Source of the DNA: Ruminococcus sp. | GTDB lineage: Bacteria; Bacillota; Clostridia; Oscillospirales; Acutalibacteraceae | Direction of reading: 5' to 3' | DNA: 64,000 nt | NCBI GenBank assembly: GCA_017416065.1 | Contig: JAFQDM010000014.1 | Coordinates: 1-64,000, forward strand | In this document: piece after piece, positions 38,907 through 47,747 of the stretch | Position numbering within the stretch: the first letter of the stretch is position 1 | How the letters are laid out: every line of letters begins with the position of its first letter | Position numbers and translations under genes: made by a program | The notes under the pieces: generated by a model | Told to the model about the DNA's origin: nothing | What the model saw: only the letters and a program-made list of their open reading frames with translations | Database searches by the model: none

Positions 38907-39797
38907 ATGATTTCCAAAAAACAATTTGACGTACTGGTTTTTCTTTCTGATAAACACAAGTCGGTTCCCCAGAGAACAATTGCCGCAGAAACCAAAATGT
39001 CTGTAGGTACCGTCAACAAATGCCTGGCGGAGCTTACAAACCTGGGCTTCCTCAAGGACGGAGTAATTACCTCTGCAGGTCTTGATGCTCTCGAACCCTT
39101 CAGAGCAAAGCGAGCCATCTTTATTGCCGCAGGCTTCGGCTCCAGAATGGTGCCCGTTACCCTCAATACTCCCAAGCCCCTCATACGCGTAAACGGCAAG
39201 CGCATCATCACAACCCTGCTCGATGCAGTTGTTGCCGCAGGCATTACGGAGATATACATAGTAAGAGGCTACCTTGCAGAGCAGTTTGACCAGCTTCTGT
39301 ACGATTACCCTATGCTGAAATTCATAGAAAATCCCCAGTACAACGAGGCAAACAACATTTCCTCCGCTGTATGCGCAAGCTATCTTCTGAAGAACGCTTA
39401 CGTGCTGGAGGGTGACCTTGTGCTCTACAATCCCAAGCTTATCACAAAGTATCAGTACCACTCCAACTACCTGGGCGTTCCTGTTGATAAAACCGACGAC
39501 TGGTGCTTTGAGACCAACGACTCGGGAGTCATCAAGAAACTTCTCATCGGCGGCACAAACTGCCACCATATGTTCGGCATCTCTTATTGGGACGAGGCAG
39601 ACGGAGCAAGGCTTGTTGGCCACATCAAGCAGGTGTTCCAGTCCCCAGGCGGCAAGGAAAGATATTGGGATCAAGTTGCCCTGGAGTTCTTCAAGGATGA
39701 CTACAAGATCCACGTAAGAGAATGCTCCTTTGATGATATTATAGAAATTGACACCTACAACGAGCTGAAAGCTCTTGACAAAACCTACGACGTATAA
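38907..39797 (+). CDS. Winged-helix plus LicC-type nucleotidyltransferase
   Basis: 296 residues. Residues 1-65 are a MarR/winged-helix-like domain (QFDVLVFLSDKHKSVPQRTIAAETKMSVGTVNKCLAEL). From about 70 the nucleotidyltransferase domain starts with IFIAAGFGSRMVPVTLNTPKPL, the pyrophosphorylase signature, then EGDLVLYN with the metal Asp. The overall shape fits CTP:phosphocholine cytidylyltransferase LicC or related sugar-phosphate enzymes. The substrate is not proven; a role in decorating a surface polymer with phosphocholine-like groups is inferred from the upstream glycerophosphotransferase-like fusion. Confidence 0.85.
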   Translation: MISKKQFDVLVFLSDKHKSVPQRTIAAETKMSVGTVNKCLAELTNLGFLKDGVITSAGLDALEPFRAKRAIFIAAGFGSRMVPVTLNTPKPLIRVNGKRIITTLLDAVVAAGITEIYIVRGYLAEQFDQLLYDYPMLKFIENPQYNEANNISSAVCASYLLKNAYVLEGDLVLYNPKLITKYQYHSNYLGVPVDKTDDWCFETNDSGVIKKLLIGGTNCHHMFGISYWDEADGARLVGHIKQVFQSPGGKERYWDQVALEFFKDDYKIHVRECSFDDIIEIDTYNELKALDKTYDV

Positions 39798-39803
39798 TGC
39801 TTT

Positions 39804-39831
39804 GAACAGTCTTCCTGTGCGAAGACTGTTC
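39804..39831 (+). terminator. Terminator of the nucleotidyltransferase gene
   Basis: 11-bp stem GAACAGTCTTC/GAAGACTGTTC, then TTTTTATG. Confidence 0.9.
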
Positions 39832-39839
39832 TTTTTATG

Positions 39840-39868
39840 TTGAAAAATGCGGCAAAAGGTTGTATAAT
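39840..39868 (+). promoter_or_regulatory. Promoter of the ECF S-component gene
   Basis: -35 TTGAAA (39840-39845), 17-nt spacer, -10 TATAAT (39863-39868). The leader is ~20 nt, so there is no room for a riboswitch. Confidence 0.85.
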
Positions 39869-39894
39869 TATAACTCTGTTAGGAGGTATGCTCT

Positions 39895-40431
39895 ATGAAA
39901 GTATCAAAGCATCTTATAAATCTTGTGTTTGGTGCGCTGCTTGCCGCACTTTGCTGTGTTTCCACCCTGATCATTCAGATTCCTACCCCAACGGGAGGAT
40001 TTGTGAATCTGGGTGATGTTATAATAATTTTTGCCGCCTGGCTCCTTTCTCCCGTTTATGCCGTGCTTGCTGCCGGTCTGGGCTCTATGCTGGCAGATAT
40101 TTTTGCAGGCTACGCACAGTACGCTCCCGCCACCTTTGTGATCAAAGGACTTATGGCTTTTGTTGCCTGGGGGATTCTCCGAACTTCGGAAAAAATCGTA
40201 GAAAAGAAGCCAAAACTCTCCATCCTGTTCACCTCCTTGAGCGCACTTTGCGCAGAGGTGTTTATGGTGCTGGGGTACTTTGTCTTCGAGGCCTTCCTTC
40301 TGCATTACGGTATGGGGGCCCTGGCCTCTGTCCTGCCTAATCTTATGCAGGGTCTTGCTGGCATTCTGGGCGGAACACTCTTGACAGAGCTTATCAAACG
40401 CACAAGTCCCAAAAACAAACTTTTTTCTTAA
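39895..40431 (+). CDS. ECF transporter substrate-binding (S) component
   Basis: 178 residues with about six membrane segments. The N-terminal LVFGALLAALCCVSTLI, then GGFVNLGDVIIIFAAWLLSP and GSMLADIFAGYAQYAPATFVIKGLMA match the ECF S-component pattern of small vitamin-binding membrane proteins that share an energising EcfAAT module. Partner ATPase genes are not in the window, so it is a group II (shared-module) system. No riboswitch is present to hint at the vitamin. TTAGGAGG lies 9 nt before the ATG. Confidence 0.85.
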   Translation: MKVSKHLINLVFGALLAALCCVSTLIIQIPTPTGGFVNLGDVIIIFAAWLLSPVYAVLAAGLGSMLADIFAGYAQYAPATFVIKGLMAFVAWGILRTSEKIVEKKPKLSILFTSLSALCAEVFMVLGYFVFEAFLLHYGMGALASVLPNLMQGLAGILGGTLLTELIKRTSPKNKLFS

Positions 40432-40437
40432 CGCTTT

Positions 40438-40460
40438 GCGCCTTTCCTTCGGGGAGGCGC
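40438..40460 (+). terminator. Terminator before hisS
   Basis: GCGCCTTTCC, TTC loop region, GGGAGGCGC, then TTTCTTTTTTT. Confidence 0.88.
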
Positions 40461-40486
40461 TTTCTTTTTTTCGCAGTAATTTGTTG

Positions 40487-40515
40487 TTGAAAAGCCCGTA
40501 TATTTATGCTATAAT
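40487..40515 (+). promoter_or_regulatory. hisS-aspS promoter
   Basis: -35 TTGAAA (40487-40492), 17-nt spacer, -10 TATAAT (40510-40515) preceded by TGC. No T-box structure fits in the ~45-nt leader. Confidence 0.88.
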
Positions 40516-40565
40516 ATATACTGTATAAATATTTTGTTTTCTTTAGAGTGAAAGGATGATGTGCA

Positions 40566-41867
40566 ATGGCACTTATCACAAAAAAAATCAAAGGAACGGA
40601 GGATATCCTCCCCCGTGACAGCTATAAATGGCAGTTTGTGGAACGAGTTCTCGCCGACGAGGCAAGAGTCTACGGTTTTTCGGAGATCCGCACCCCCGTA
40701 TTTGAGCAGACTGCGCTTTTTCAGCGCGGTGTAGGCGAGGGAACGGACGTTGTTCAGAAGGAGATGTACACCTTTGAGACAAAGGGCGGAGAGTCCCTCA
40801 CCCTGCGTCCTGAGGGCACGGCAGGTGCCGCAAGAGCACTCCTTGAGCACGGACTCTACAACGACGGCCTGCCCATCAAGGCACACTACTTTACCACCTG
40901 CTATCGCTACGAAAAGCCCCAGGCAGGCAGACAGCGTGAGTTCCACCAGTTTGGTATGGAGGTCTACGGTGCTGATGACCCCATTGCAGATGCAGAGCTT
41001 ATCTGCTGTGCTAAGTCAATTTTTGAAAGGCTTCAGCTTTTTGACGTAAGGCTTGAGATCAACTCCATCGGTTGCCCTGAGTGCAGAAAAAACTACCACA
41101 ACGCACTCAAGGAATACTTTGCTCAGTACACAGACACACTCTGCTCAACCTGTATGTCAAGACTTGAGAAAAACCCCATGAGAATCCTTGACTGCAAAAG
41201 CCCCGTTTGCAAGGATATTGCAAAAAATGCTCCCAAGATCACGGATTTCCTCTGCGAAAAATGCGAAGACCACTTTAAAAAGGTTCAGGCTTACCTTGAT
41301 TCGGCAGACATCGCCTATACTGTGAATCCCTCCATCGTCCGCGGACTTGACTACTACACAAACACCGTGTTCGAGTTTATCTCTGACAGCATAGGTGCTC
41401 AGTCCACTGTTTGCGGCGGCGGAAGGTACAACGGTCTCATTGAGGAGCTGGGCGGCAGTCCCCTGCCCTCCTTAGGTTTTGCCATAGGTCTTGAGCGACT
41501 TCTCATGGTAATGGATGCAGAGGGAATAGAGATTCCCAAGCCTGAGGCAGATATGCTCTACATTGCCGCTTTGGGCGACAAAGCTCAGCTTAAAGCTTTT
41601 GAGCTGGTGCGAGAGGTAAGAGAAACGGGCCTCGGCGCTCAGTTTGACATTGTAGGCAGAGGGCTTAAGGCTCAGATGAAATACGCCAACAAGATCGGCG
41701 CAAAGTTCTCCCTTGTTCTGGGAGATAATGAAATAGAAAACGGCAAGGCACTGCTCAAGAATATGGAAAACGGAGATCAAACGGAGGTCTGCATAAACGA
41801 TGCTTCCGTATTTATAGAAAATCTTCTTGCGGCAGATCTTGCAAGCTGTGCACACATTTGCGAATAA
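40566..41867 (+). CDS. hisS: Histidyl-tRNA synthetase
   Basis: 433 residues, the normal length. Class II synthetase that charges tRNA-His. Motif 2 is seen in YFTTCYRYEKPQAGRQREFHQFG, and the His-binding loop RGLDYYTNTVFEF near residue 258 is diagnostic. Motif 3 (GFAIGLERLLM) follows, and the C-terminal anticodon-binding domain covers about 330-430. The start follows an AAAGGATG-type ribosome site. It heads a two-gene operon with aspS, the arrangement known from Bacillus. Confidence 0.97.
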   Translation: MALITKKIKGTEDILPRDSYKWQFVERVLADEARVYGFSEIRTPVFEQTALFQRGVGEGTDVVQKEMYTFETKGGESLTLRPEGTAGAARALLEHGLYNDGLPIKAHYFTTCYRYEKPQAGRQREFHQFGMEVYGADDPIADAELICCAKSIFERLQLFDVRLEINSIGCPECRKNYHNALKEYFAQYTDTLCSTCMSRLEKNPMRILDCKSPVCKDIAKNAPKITDFLCEKCEDHFKKVQAYLDSADIAYTVNPSIVRGLDYYTNTVFEFISDSIGAQSTVCGGGRYNGLIEELGGSPLPSLGFAIGLERLLMVMDAEGIEIPKPEADMLYIAALGDKAQLKAFELVREVRETGLGAQFDIVGRGLKAQMKYANKIGAKFSLVLGDNEIENGKALLKNMENGDQTEVCINDASVFIENLLAADLASCAHICE

Positions 41868-41888
41868 TACCATCAGGAGGAATTATAT

Positions 41889-43673
41889 ATGTCAGAATTT
41901 ATGACCGGACTCAAGCGCTCCATCTACTGCGGAGACCTTAGAGATTCAAACATCGGACAGGAAGTTACCGTTTGCGGCTGGGTGCAGAAGCAGCGCGACC
42001 TGGGTCAGCTTGTTTTTGTTGACTTAAGAGACCGCACAGGCATCGTTCAGCTTGCCTTTGACGATAAAACAGACAAGGATATCTTTGAGAAAGCCCAGAC
42101 ACTCAGAAGTGAGTACGTAGTCTGTGCAAAGGGAACAGTCAGAGAAAGAAGCTCTAAAAACCCCGATATCCCCACAGGTAACATTGAAATTGACGTTTGC
42201 GATCTGAGGCTTCTCTCAAAAGCAGAGACAACTCCCTTTGAGATACTTGACGACCTGAACACAAACGAGGAGCTTCGTCTGCGCTACAGATACCTTGACC
42301 TGCGCCGCAGACCCTTGCAGAAGAACATTATGATGAGAAGCGAGATCTGCAAATCCGCCCGTGATTATTTCTACGAGAACGGCTTTGTTGAGATCGAAAC
42401 CCCCATGATGATGAAGTCCACCCCCGAGGGCGCCCGCGACTACCTTGTTCCCTCCAGAATCCACAAGGGCTGCTTCTATGCTCTTCCCCAGTCTCCTCAG
42501 ATCTACAAGCAGCTTCTGATGCTTTCCGGCTTTGACCGCTACATTCAGCTTGCCCGTTGCTTCAGAGATGAAGACCTGCGTGCAGACCGTCAGCCCGAGT
42601 TCACACAGATAGATATGGAGCTCTCCTTTGTTGACGTTGAGGATATCCTTGAGATCAACGAGGGACTTATGAAGCGTATCTTCAAGGATGTGCTCCACAA
42701 GGACCTGGCCACTCCCTTTGAGCGTATGAGCTACAAAGAAGCCATGGAGCGCTTCGGCTCAGACAAGCCCGACATCCGCTACGGTATGGAGATCCAGAAC
42801 ATCTCCGATATGGTCAAGGATTGCGGCTTCGGTGTGTTCACAAGCGCAATCGAAGCAGGCGGCTCCGTTCGTGCAATCGTTGCAAAGAACGCCGCTTCTG
42901 TATATACCCGCAAAGAAATCGACAAGCTTACGGAATACGTCCGCGGCATCGGCGCCAAGGGACTTGCTTTTGTAAGATGGGTTGAGGATGCTCCCAACTG
43001 CTCCTTTGCAAAGTTTATGGCAGATGGTGAGCTGGAGGCTATTCTCCAAAGACTGGGTGCCGAAAAAGGCGATGTGGTGCTCTTTGTTGCAGACAAAGAC
43101 TCCGTTACCCTGCCCACGCTGGGAGCTCTCAGAGGTGTGGTTGCAAAGCGCCTGGATATTATTCCCGATGAATACAAGTTCCTGTGGATAGTAGACTTCC
43201 CCTTCTTTGAGAAGGACGAGGAATCAGGTGAGTGGGTTGCTATGCACCACCCCTTCACTATGCCCAAAGAGGAATGCCTGGAATTCTTAGACACAGACCC
43301 CGGCAAGGTTATTGCAAAGGCATATGACCTTACTCTCAACGGCATAGAGCTCTCCTCAGGCTCTATCCGTATCTCTGACCCCGAGCTTCAGCAGAAGATG
43401 TTCAGAGCACTGAAGATGACCGACGAAGAGATCGCACTCAAGTTCGGATTCCTTGTGGATGCTTACAAGTACGGCGCACCTCCCCACGGAGGAATGGGCA
43501 TCGGACTTGACCGAATCACCATGATCCTCTGCGGTGCAGAGTCCCTGCGTGACGTTACTGCCTTCCCCAAGGTTCAGAATGCCTCCGAGCTTATGTCTCA
43601 GTGTCCTTCCCCCGTTGAGAAGGAAAATCTTGATGTTCTGGGGCTCGCTCTTATTACGGAAGAAACAGAATAA
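41889..43673 (+). CDS. aspS: Aspartyl-tRNA synthetase
   Basis: 594 residues, bacterial type. The N-terminal OB-fold anticodon domain (1-~110, VCGWVQKQRDLGQLVFVDLRDR) precedes the class II core with motif 2 (QLARCFRDEDLRADRQPEFTQID). The bacterial GAD insertion lies at about 290-420, and motif 3 is GMGIGLDRITMIL. AGGAGG lies 8 nt before the ATG, 21 nt after hisS. The presence of the full GAD domain is normal. Whether it also charges tRNA-Asn (non-discriminating) cannot be decided here; an asnB gene is present. Confidence 0.97.
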   Translation: MSEFMTGLKRSIYCGDLRDSNIGQEVTVCGWVQKQRDLGQLVFVDLRDRTGIVQLAFDDKTDKDIFEKAQTLRSEYVVCAKGTVRERSSKNPDIPTGNIEIDVCDLRLLSKAETTPFEILDDLNTNEELRLRYRYLDLRRRPLQKNIMMRSEICKSARDYFYENGFVEIETPMMMKSTPEGARDYLVPSRIHKGCFYALPQSPQIYKQLLMLSGFDRYIQLARCFRDEDLRADRQPEFTQIDMELSFVDVEDILEINEGLMKRIFKDVLHKDLATPFERMSYKEAMERFGSDKPDIRYGMEIQNISDMVKDCGFGVFTSAIEAGGSVRAIVAKNAASVYTRKEIDKLTEYVRGIGAKGLAFVRWVEDAPNCSFAKFMADGELEAILQRLGAEKGDVVLFVADKDSVTLPTLGALRGVVAKRLDIIPDEYKFLWIVDFPFFEKDEESGEWVAMHHPFTMPKEECLEFLDTDPGKVIAKAYDLTLNGIELSSGSIRISDPELQQKMFRALKMTDEEIALKFGFLVDAYKYGAPPHGGMGIGLDRITMILCGAESLRDVTAFPKVQNASELMSQCPSPVEKENLDVLGLALITEETE

Positions 43674-43685
43674 CAGACCAAAACA

Positions 43686-43714
43686 CCCCGAACAAACCAA
43701 GTCCTTGTTCGGGG
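43686..43714 (+). terminator. Terminator of hisS-aspS
   Basis: 10-bp perfect stem CCCCGAACAA/TTGTTCGGGG with a 9-nt loop; T-tract short. Confidence 0.82.
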
Positions 43715-43744
43715 TTTCCCAAATACACAAAAGGAAGTGAGTTT

Positions 43745-44608
43745 ATGAAGCTTTCTAAGCTTTTCTCAAAAGACAAGCCTACTCTGTCCTTTGAGGTTTT
43801 TCCTCCCAAGACCGACGACCTTTACGAAAAGGTAGAGCAGGCGGCTCTGAATATTGCAAGGCTTAAGCCGGACTATATGAGCGTAACCTACGGTGCAGGC
43901 GGAGGCACCAGCAAATACACCGTTTCCATAGCAAGGGACATTGAGAAGACCTACTCAATTCCCACCCTTGCTCACCTTACCTGCGTCTCCTCCACCAAAG
44001 AAACTGTACGCGCCCAGCTTGAGAAGCTCAGAGCCGAAGGAATTGAAAACATTCTTGCTCTGCGCGGAGATATCCCCAAAGAGGGAAATACCGCCACCGA
44101 TTACAAATATGCATCTCAGCTAATAGAGGAGATCGTGGACTTTGGCGGTTTTTGCATAGGCGGCGCCTGCTACCCCGAGGGTCATCTTGAAAGCGAAAGC
44201 CTTGACGCAGACATTGTGAACATAGGCAAAAAGGTAGAGGCAGGCTGTTCCTTCCTTACAACCCAGATGTTCTTTAACAACGAAATACTTTACAGCTATA
44301 TAGAAAAGCTCCACCGCAAGGGTATTTTTGTGCCCATTGTAGCAGGTATAATGCCAATCACAAACGCAAAGCAGATTATGCGCTCCTGTGAGCTTTCAGG
44401 CACGGTACTGCCAAAAAGATTCATAAAAATTGCCGAGCGCTACGGCGACAACCCTGCCGCAATGAAGCAAGCAGGCATAGCCTACGCCACGGAGCAGATC
44501 ATAGACCTGTACGCATCGGGAATAAAAAATGTTCACGTATACTCAATGAACAAGCCCGACGTAGCCGCACAGATCCAGGCAAATCTCTCTGAGATAATCA
44601 ATGGTTGA
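43745..44608 (+). CDS. metF: Methylenetetrahydrofolate reductase
   Basis: 287 residues. It reduces 5,10-methylene-THF to 5-methyl-THF, the methyl donor for methionine synthase. TIM-barrel enzyme with the FEVFPPK start (residues 17-23), DYMSVTYGAGGG and LAHLTC, all typical, and the FFNNEILYSYIEKL and GIMPITN segments. AAAGGAAG lies before the ATG. Its last 8 nt overlap the reactivation-domain gene, and metH follows, so this is a methyl branch operon. Confidence 0.95.
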   Translation: MKLSKLFSKDKPTLSFEVFPPKTDDLYEKVEQAALNIARLKPDYMSVTYGAGGGTSKYTVSIARDIEKTYSIPTLAHLTCVSSTKETVRAQLEKLRAEGIENILALRGDIPKEGNTATDYKYASQLIEEIVDFGGFCIGGACYPEGHLESESLDADIVNIGKKVEAGCSFLTTQMFFNNEILYSYIEKLHRKGIFVPIVAGIMPITNAKQIMRSCELSGTVLPKRFIKIAERYGDNPAAMKQAGIAYATEQIIDLYASGIKNVHVYSMNKPDVAAQIQANLSEIING

Positions 44609-45209
44609 CCTTATGAACAGAATTGAAACTATCAGCAGAGATTTCTCTTGCCTGTGTGTGCCTCAAAAGGATATTCTTCTGTACAGCGGATGCCGCAACT
44701 GTGAAGACCCACGGCTCCACTCTCTGTGTGCAGAGTGTATGGAGGAGCTGTCCGATTCAGCAAACCTTAAGGCGGTCTACGCAGAAATCAACGTGAATTT
44801 TGAGGGCAACACCGCAGACTTCGGCTTTTATAAGGCAGAGAGCAGATCCCTCAAAACCTTTCTTGCAGACTGCAACAAGGCTTACGTCTTTGCCGCTACG
44901 ATCGGTATAGGCGCCGACAGGCTCATAAACAAATACAGCACTCTTTCCCCCGCAAAAGCAGTCGTCATTGACGGATGCGCCACCGCCGCCATTGAATGTT
45001 GGTGCGATCATCTGTGCAGAGAGGTCTTCCGTGTGCCTGAGCAGGAGCGCTTCTCCCCGGGATACGGGGACCTGCCTCTTGATATGCAGCCTCGGATCCT
45101 GTCTTATCTGGATGCCGGGCTGAACATAGGTCTTTCTATGACAGAGTCTATGCTCCTGACCCCTACCAAATCCGTCACGGCGATTGTAAAGAAAAGGACT
45201 GATTCATAA
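44601..45209 (+). CDS. Stand-alone methionine synthase activation domain protein
   Basis: 202 residues. In E. coli the reactivation (AdoMet-binding) domain is the C-terminus of MetH; here it is a separate gene, as in several Clostridia. RFSPGYGDLPLDMQ near residue 150 matches the AdoMet-binding RxxPGYG signature, and the end (MLLTPTKSVTAIV) matches the activation-domain C-terminus. It would reductively remethylate inactive cob(II)alamin on MetH. The start at 44601 overlaps metF by 8 nt; Met at 44613 is an alternative. Its last codons are duplicated 120 bp downstream. Confidence 0.9.
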   Translation: MVDLMNRIETISRDFSCLCVPQKDILLYSGCRNCEDPRLHSLCAECMEELSDSANLKAVYAEINVNFEGNTADFGFYKAESRSLKTFLADCNKAYVFAATIGIGADRLINKYSTLSPAKAVVIDGCATAAIECWCDHLCREVFRVPEQERFSPGYGDLPLDMQPRILSYLDAGLNIGLSMTESMLLTPTKSVTAIVKKRTDS

Positions 45210-45323
45210 AACTCCTTGCAAAAGCAAAACAGTCCCCCTTGCCTAAAGAGGGACTCTGATGATCCCTGCCCATTCACAGAAAACACCAAATCCGTCACGG
45301 CGATTGTAAAGAAAAGGACTGAT
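45165..45323. repeat. 39-bp direct repeat, copies 120 bp apart, before metH
   Basis: Exact copies at 45165-45203 (coding for the C-terminus of the activation protein) and 45285-45323 (intergenic). The second copy supplies AAAAGGA, the ribosome site of metH. Between them lies ~80 bp of non-coding DNA with an AGTCCC/GGGACT hairpin (about 45227-45255). Confidence 0.88.
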
Positions 45324-45328
45324 ATACA

Positions 45329-47746
45329 ATGAATATAAAAGAAACCTTAGGCAAAAGCTTCATCTTCTTTGACGGCGCCATGGGAACCGAACTGCAAAAA
45401 AGAGGCCTTAGAACAGGCGAACTCCCCGAGCGCCTCAATCTGACAAACCCCGAGGCCATAACAGAGATCCACTGCTCCTATCTGCAGGCAGGCTCAGACG
45501 TTATCAGCACCAACACCTTTGGCGCTAACCCGCTTAAATTTAGCTCCGACGAGCTTGAGCAGGTTATCTCTGCCGCTATTGACTGCGCACAAAAAGCGAT
45601 AAAAGACACAGGTGGCAAAAAAAGATACATTGCCCTTGATATCGGCCCATTAGGCAAAATACTCAAGCCCTTTGGCGACCTGCCCTTTGAGGATGCAGTT
45701 GAGGCTTTTGCAAAGGTCGTGCGCATCGGTGCCAAGGGCGCTGACCTGATACTCATAGAAACCATGAACGATTCCTATGAAACAAAGGCCGCAGTCCTTG
45801 CCGCCAAGGAAAACAGCAACTTACCCATATTCGTCACCAACGTTTACGACGAAAAAGAAAAGCTTATGACAGGCGCAGACGCTCTTTCTATGATAGCACT
45901 CCTTGAGGGTCTGGATGTTGATGCCATAGGTATGAACTGCTCCTTAGGCCCCAAAAAGATGAATGAGATACTCAGAACTTTTGCTGAGTACTCCTCAACT
46001 CCGCTTATGATAAGTCCCAACGCAGGACTTCCCCACACAGAAAACGACAAAGTCGTGTACGATGTTTCCCCCGAAGAATACGCACAGGAAATGGTTAAAT
46101 CCGCAGGGATAGGCGCCTGCATTATAGGCGGCTGCTGCGGCACCACTCCTGAGTACATCAAAGCGGCAGTCTCTGCCCTTGATGGTAAAAATCCAAAAGA
46201 GATCACAAGGAAAAACCACTGCCTTGTTTCCTCCTACACCCACACGGTTGAGTTTGCAGACACCCCTGTTATCATTGGTGAGAGAATCAACCCTACAGGC
46301 AAAAAGAAGGTAAAGGACGCCCTGCGTGAGGAGGATTATGCATTTATACTCAGGGAAGGGCTGTATCAACAGCAGGCAGGGGCTCAGATTCTTGACGTTA
46401 ACTGCGGCCTGCCTGAAATAGACGAGGCAAGGGTAATGAAAAAGGTTATAGAGGACCTGCAGGGTGTGTGCGATGCCCCCCTGCAGATAGATACCTCTGA
46501 CCCCGTAGCTCTGGAATATGCCTTGCGGACATACAACGGCAAGCCTATGATAAACTCCGTAAACGGCAAAAAGGAATCCATGGAGGCCGTATTCCCTCTT
46601 GCAAAGAAATACGGCGGCGTTATAGTTGCACTTACTCTTGACGAAAACGGAATTCCCGAAACCCCGGAGCAAAGAGTGGAAATTGCAAACAAGATAATAA
46701 AAACCGCAGAAAGCTACGGAATAGACAGAAAAAACATTGTGGTCGACACTCTGACCATGGCAATCAGCGCAGACGAAAATGCAGGCAGAGTTACTCTTGA
46801 AGCAATAAAGGCTATCTCTGATATGGGGATAAAAACCACCCTTGGTGTGTCAAACATATCCTTTGGTCTGCCTCACAGAGATTACGTCAACTCCGCATTC
46901 TTCTCGCTTGCTCTCAAAGCAGGGCTTTCGTCTGCAATCATGAATCCTCACAGCGAGCGTATGATAAATACCTGCAGGAAGGATTTCGGCGGCTACGGTA
47001 CTTCTCCTGCAAGCAAAGACAAAGAGGAGCTTGCTCAGTTTGCAGGCAATATTATAAACGAAGTAATGAATATGGAAGACGTGGAGCAGCTTGTACCTGC
47101 CCACACAGGCAGCCTTACCCTTAAGGATGCCGTGATCTCCGGCCTTTCTGAGGAAAGCAGCTCCCTTGCAAAGTCACTCCTTGCAGAAAACGATCCCCTT
47201 GAGGTGGTAAACGCCCACATCATCCCCGCGCTTGACGTAGTGGGGACGGGCTTTGAGCAAGGCAAGGTTTACCTTCCCCAGCTCCTTATGAGCGCAGAAG
47301 CCGCAAAGGCCGCCTTCTCTCAGGTTAAAGAAGTGCTTTCCAAGGCGTCTGATTCGGCAGATAAGGGAGAAAAGATCATCGTTGCCACGGTTAAAGGAGA
47401 TATTCACGACATAGGCAAGAACATTGTGAAGATCCTCCTGGAAAATTACGGCTACAAGGTAATAGACCTGGGAAAAGACGTGCCCGAGGAGGAGATCCTC
47501 TGCGCCGTACAGAAAACAGGCGCCACCCTTGTTGCCCTTTCTGCACTTATGACCACCACAGTCCCCTCTATGGAGCGCACCATAAAGCTTCTGAGAGAAA
47601 AGTGTCCGCAAACAAAAGTAACCGTAGGCGGTGCCGTTCTCTCCAAAGAATATGCAGATATGATAGGTGCTGACTATTACTCAAAGGATGCAATGGGCGC
47701 CGTAAGGGTTGCCGCAGAGCATTTCAAAACCATAAAAGGTGAATGA
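45329..47746 (+). CDS. metH: Cobalamin-dependent methionine synthase, without reactivation domain
   Basis: 805 residues, shorter than the ~1200 of E. coli because the reactivation domain is encoded separately at 44601. Order: homocysteine domain (1-~285) with zinc-binding Cys in MNCSLG and GGCCGT; pterin domain (about 310-575) starting VIIGERINPTGKKK; helical cap (about 590-670); and cobalamin domain (about 680-805) with the axial-ligand motif KGDIHDIGKNIV. It transfers methyl from methyl-THF through cobalamin to homocysteine. The ribosome site AAAAGGA lies in the second copy of a 39-bp repeat. Confidence 0.95.
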   Translation: MNIKETLGKSFIFFDGAMGTELQKRGLRTGELPERLNLTNPEAITEIHCSYLQAGSDVISTNTFGANPLKFSSDELEQVISAAIDCAQKAIKDTGGKKRYIALDIGPLGKILKPFGDLPFEDAVEAFAKVVRIGAKGADLILIETMNDSYETKAAVLAAKENSNLPIFVTNVYDEKEKLMTGADALSMIALLEGLDVDAIGMNCSLGPKKMNEILRTFAEYSSTPLMISPNAGLPHTENDKVVYDVSPEEYAQEMVKSAGIGACIIGGCCGTTPEYIKAAVSALDGKNPKEITRKNHCLVSSYTHTVEFADTPVIIGERINPTGKKKVKDALREEDYAFILREGLYQQQAGAQILDVNCGLPEIDEARVMKKVIEDLQGVCDAPLQIDTSDPVALEYALRTYNGKPMINSVNGKKESMEAVFPLAKKYGGVIVALTLDENGIPETPEQRVEIANKIIKTAESYGIDRKNIVVDTLTMAISADENAGRVTLEAIKAISDMGIKTTLGVSNISFGLPHRDYVNSAFFSLALKAGLSSAIMNPHSERMINTCRKDFGGYGTSPASKDKEELAQFAGNIINEVMNMEDVEQLVPAHTGSLTLKDAVISGLSEESSSLAKSLLAENDPLEVVNAHIIPALDVVGTGFEQGKVYLPQLLMSAEAAKAAFSQVKEVLSKASDSADKGEKIIVATVKGDIHDIGKNIVKILLENYGYKVIDLGKDVPEEEILCAVQKTGATLVALSALMTTTVPSMERTIKLLREKCPQTKVTVGGAVLSKEYADMIGADYYSKDAMGAVRVAAEHFKTIKGE

Positions 47747-47747
47747 T

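Noticed and set aside
38874-39713. Minus-strand frame of 279 codons over the LicC-like gene
   Set aside because: Shadow of a gene with recognisable motifs; no start signals and no family resemblance.
40516-40565. T-box leader for hisS-aspS
   Set aside because: The leader is about 45 nt and has no specifier loop or antiterminator motif.
45325-47746. Truncation of metH because it is only 805 residues
   Set aside because: The missing reactivation domain is encoded by the separate upstream gene at 44601, a known split arrangement.
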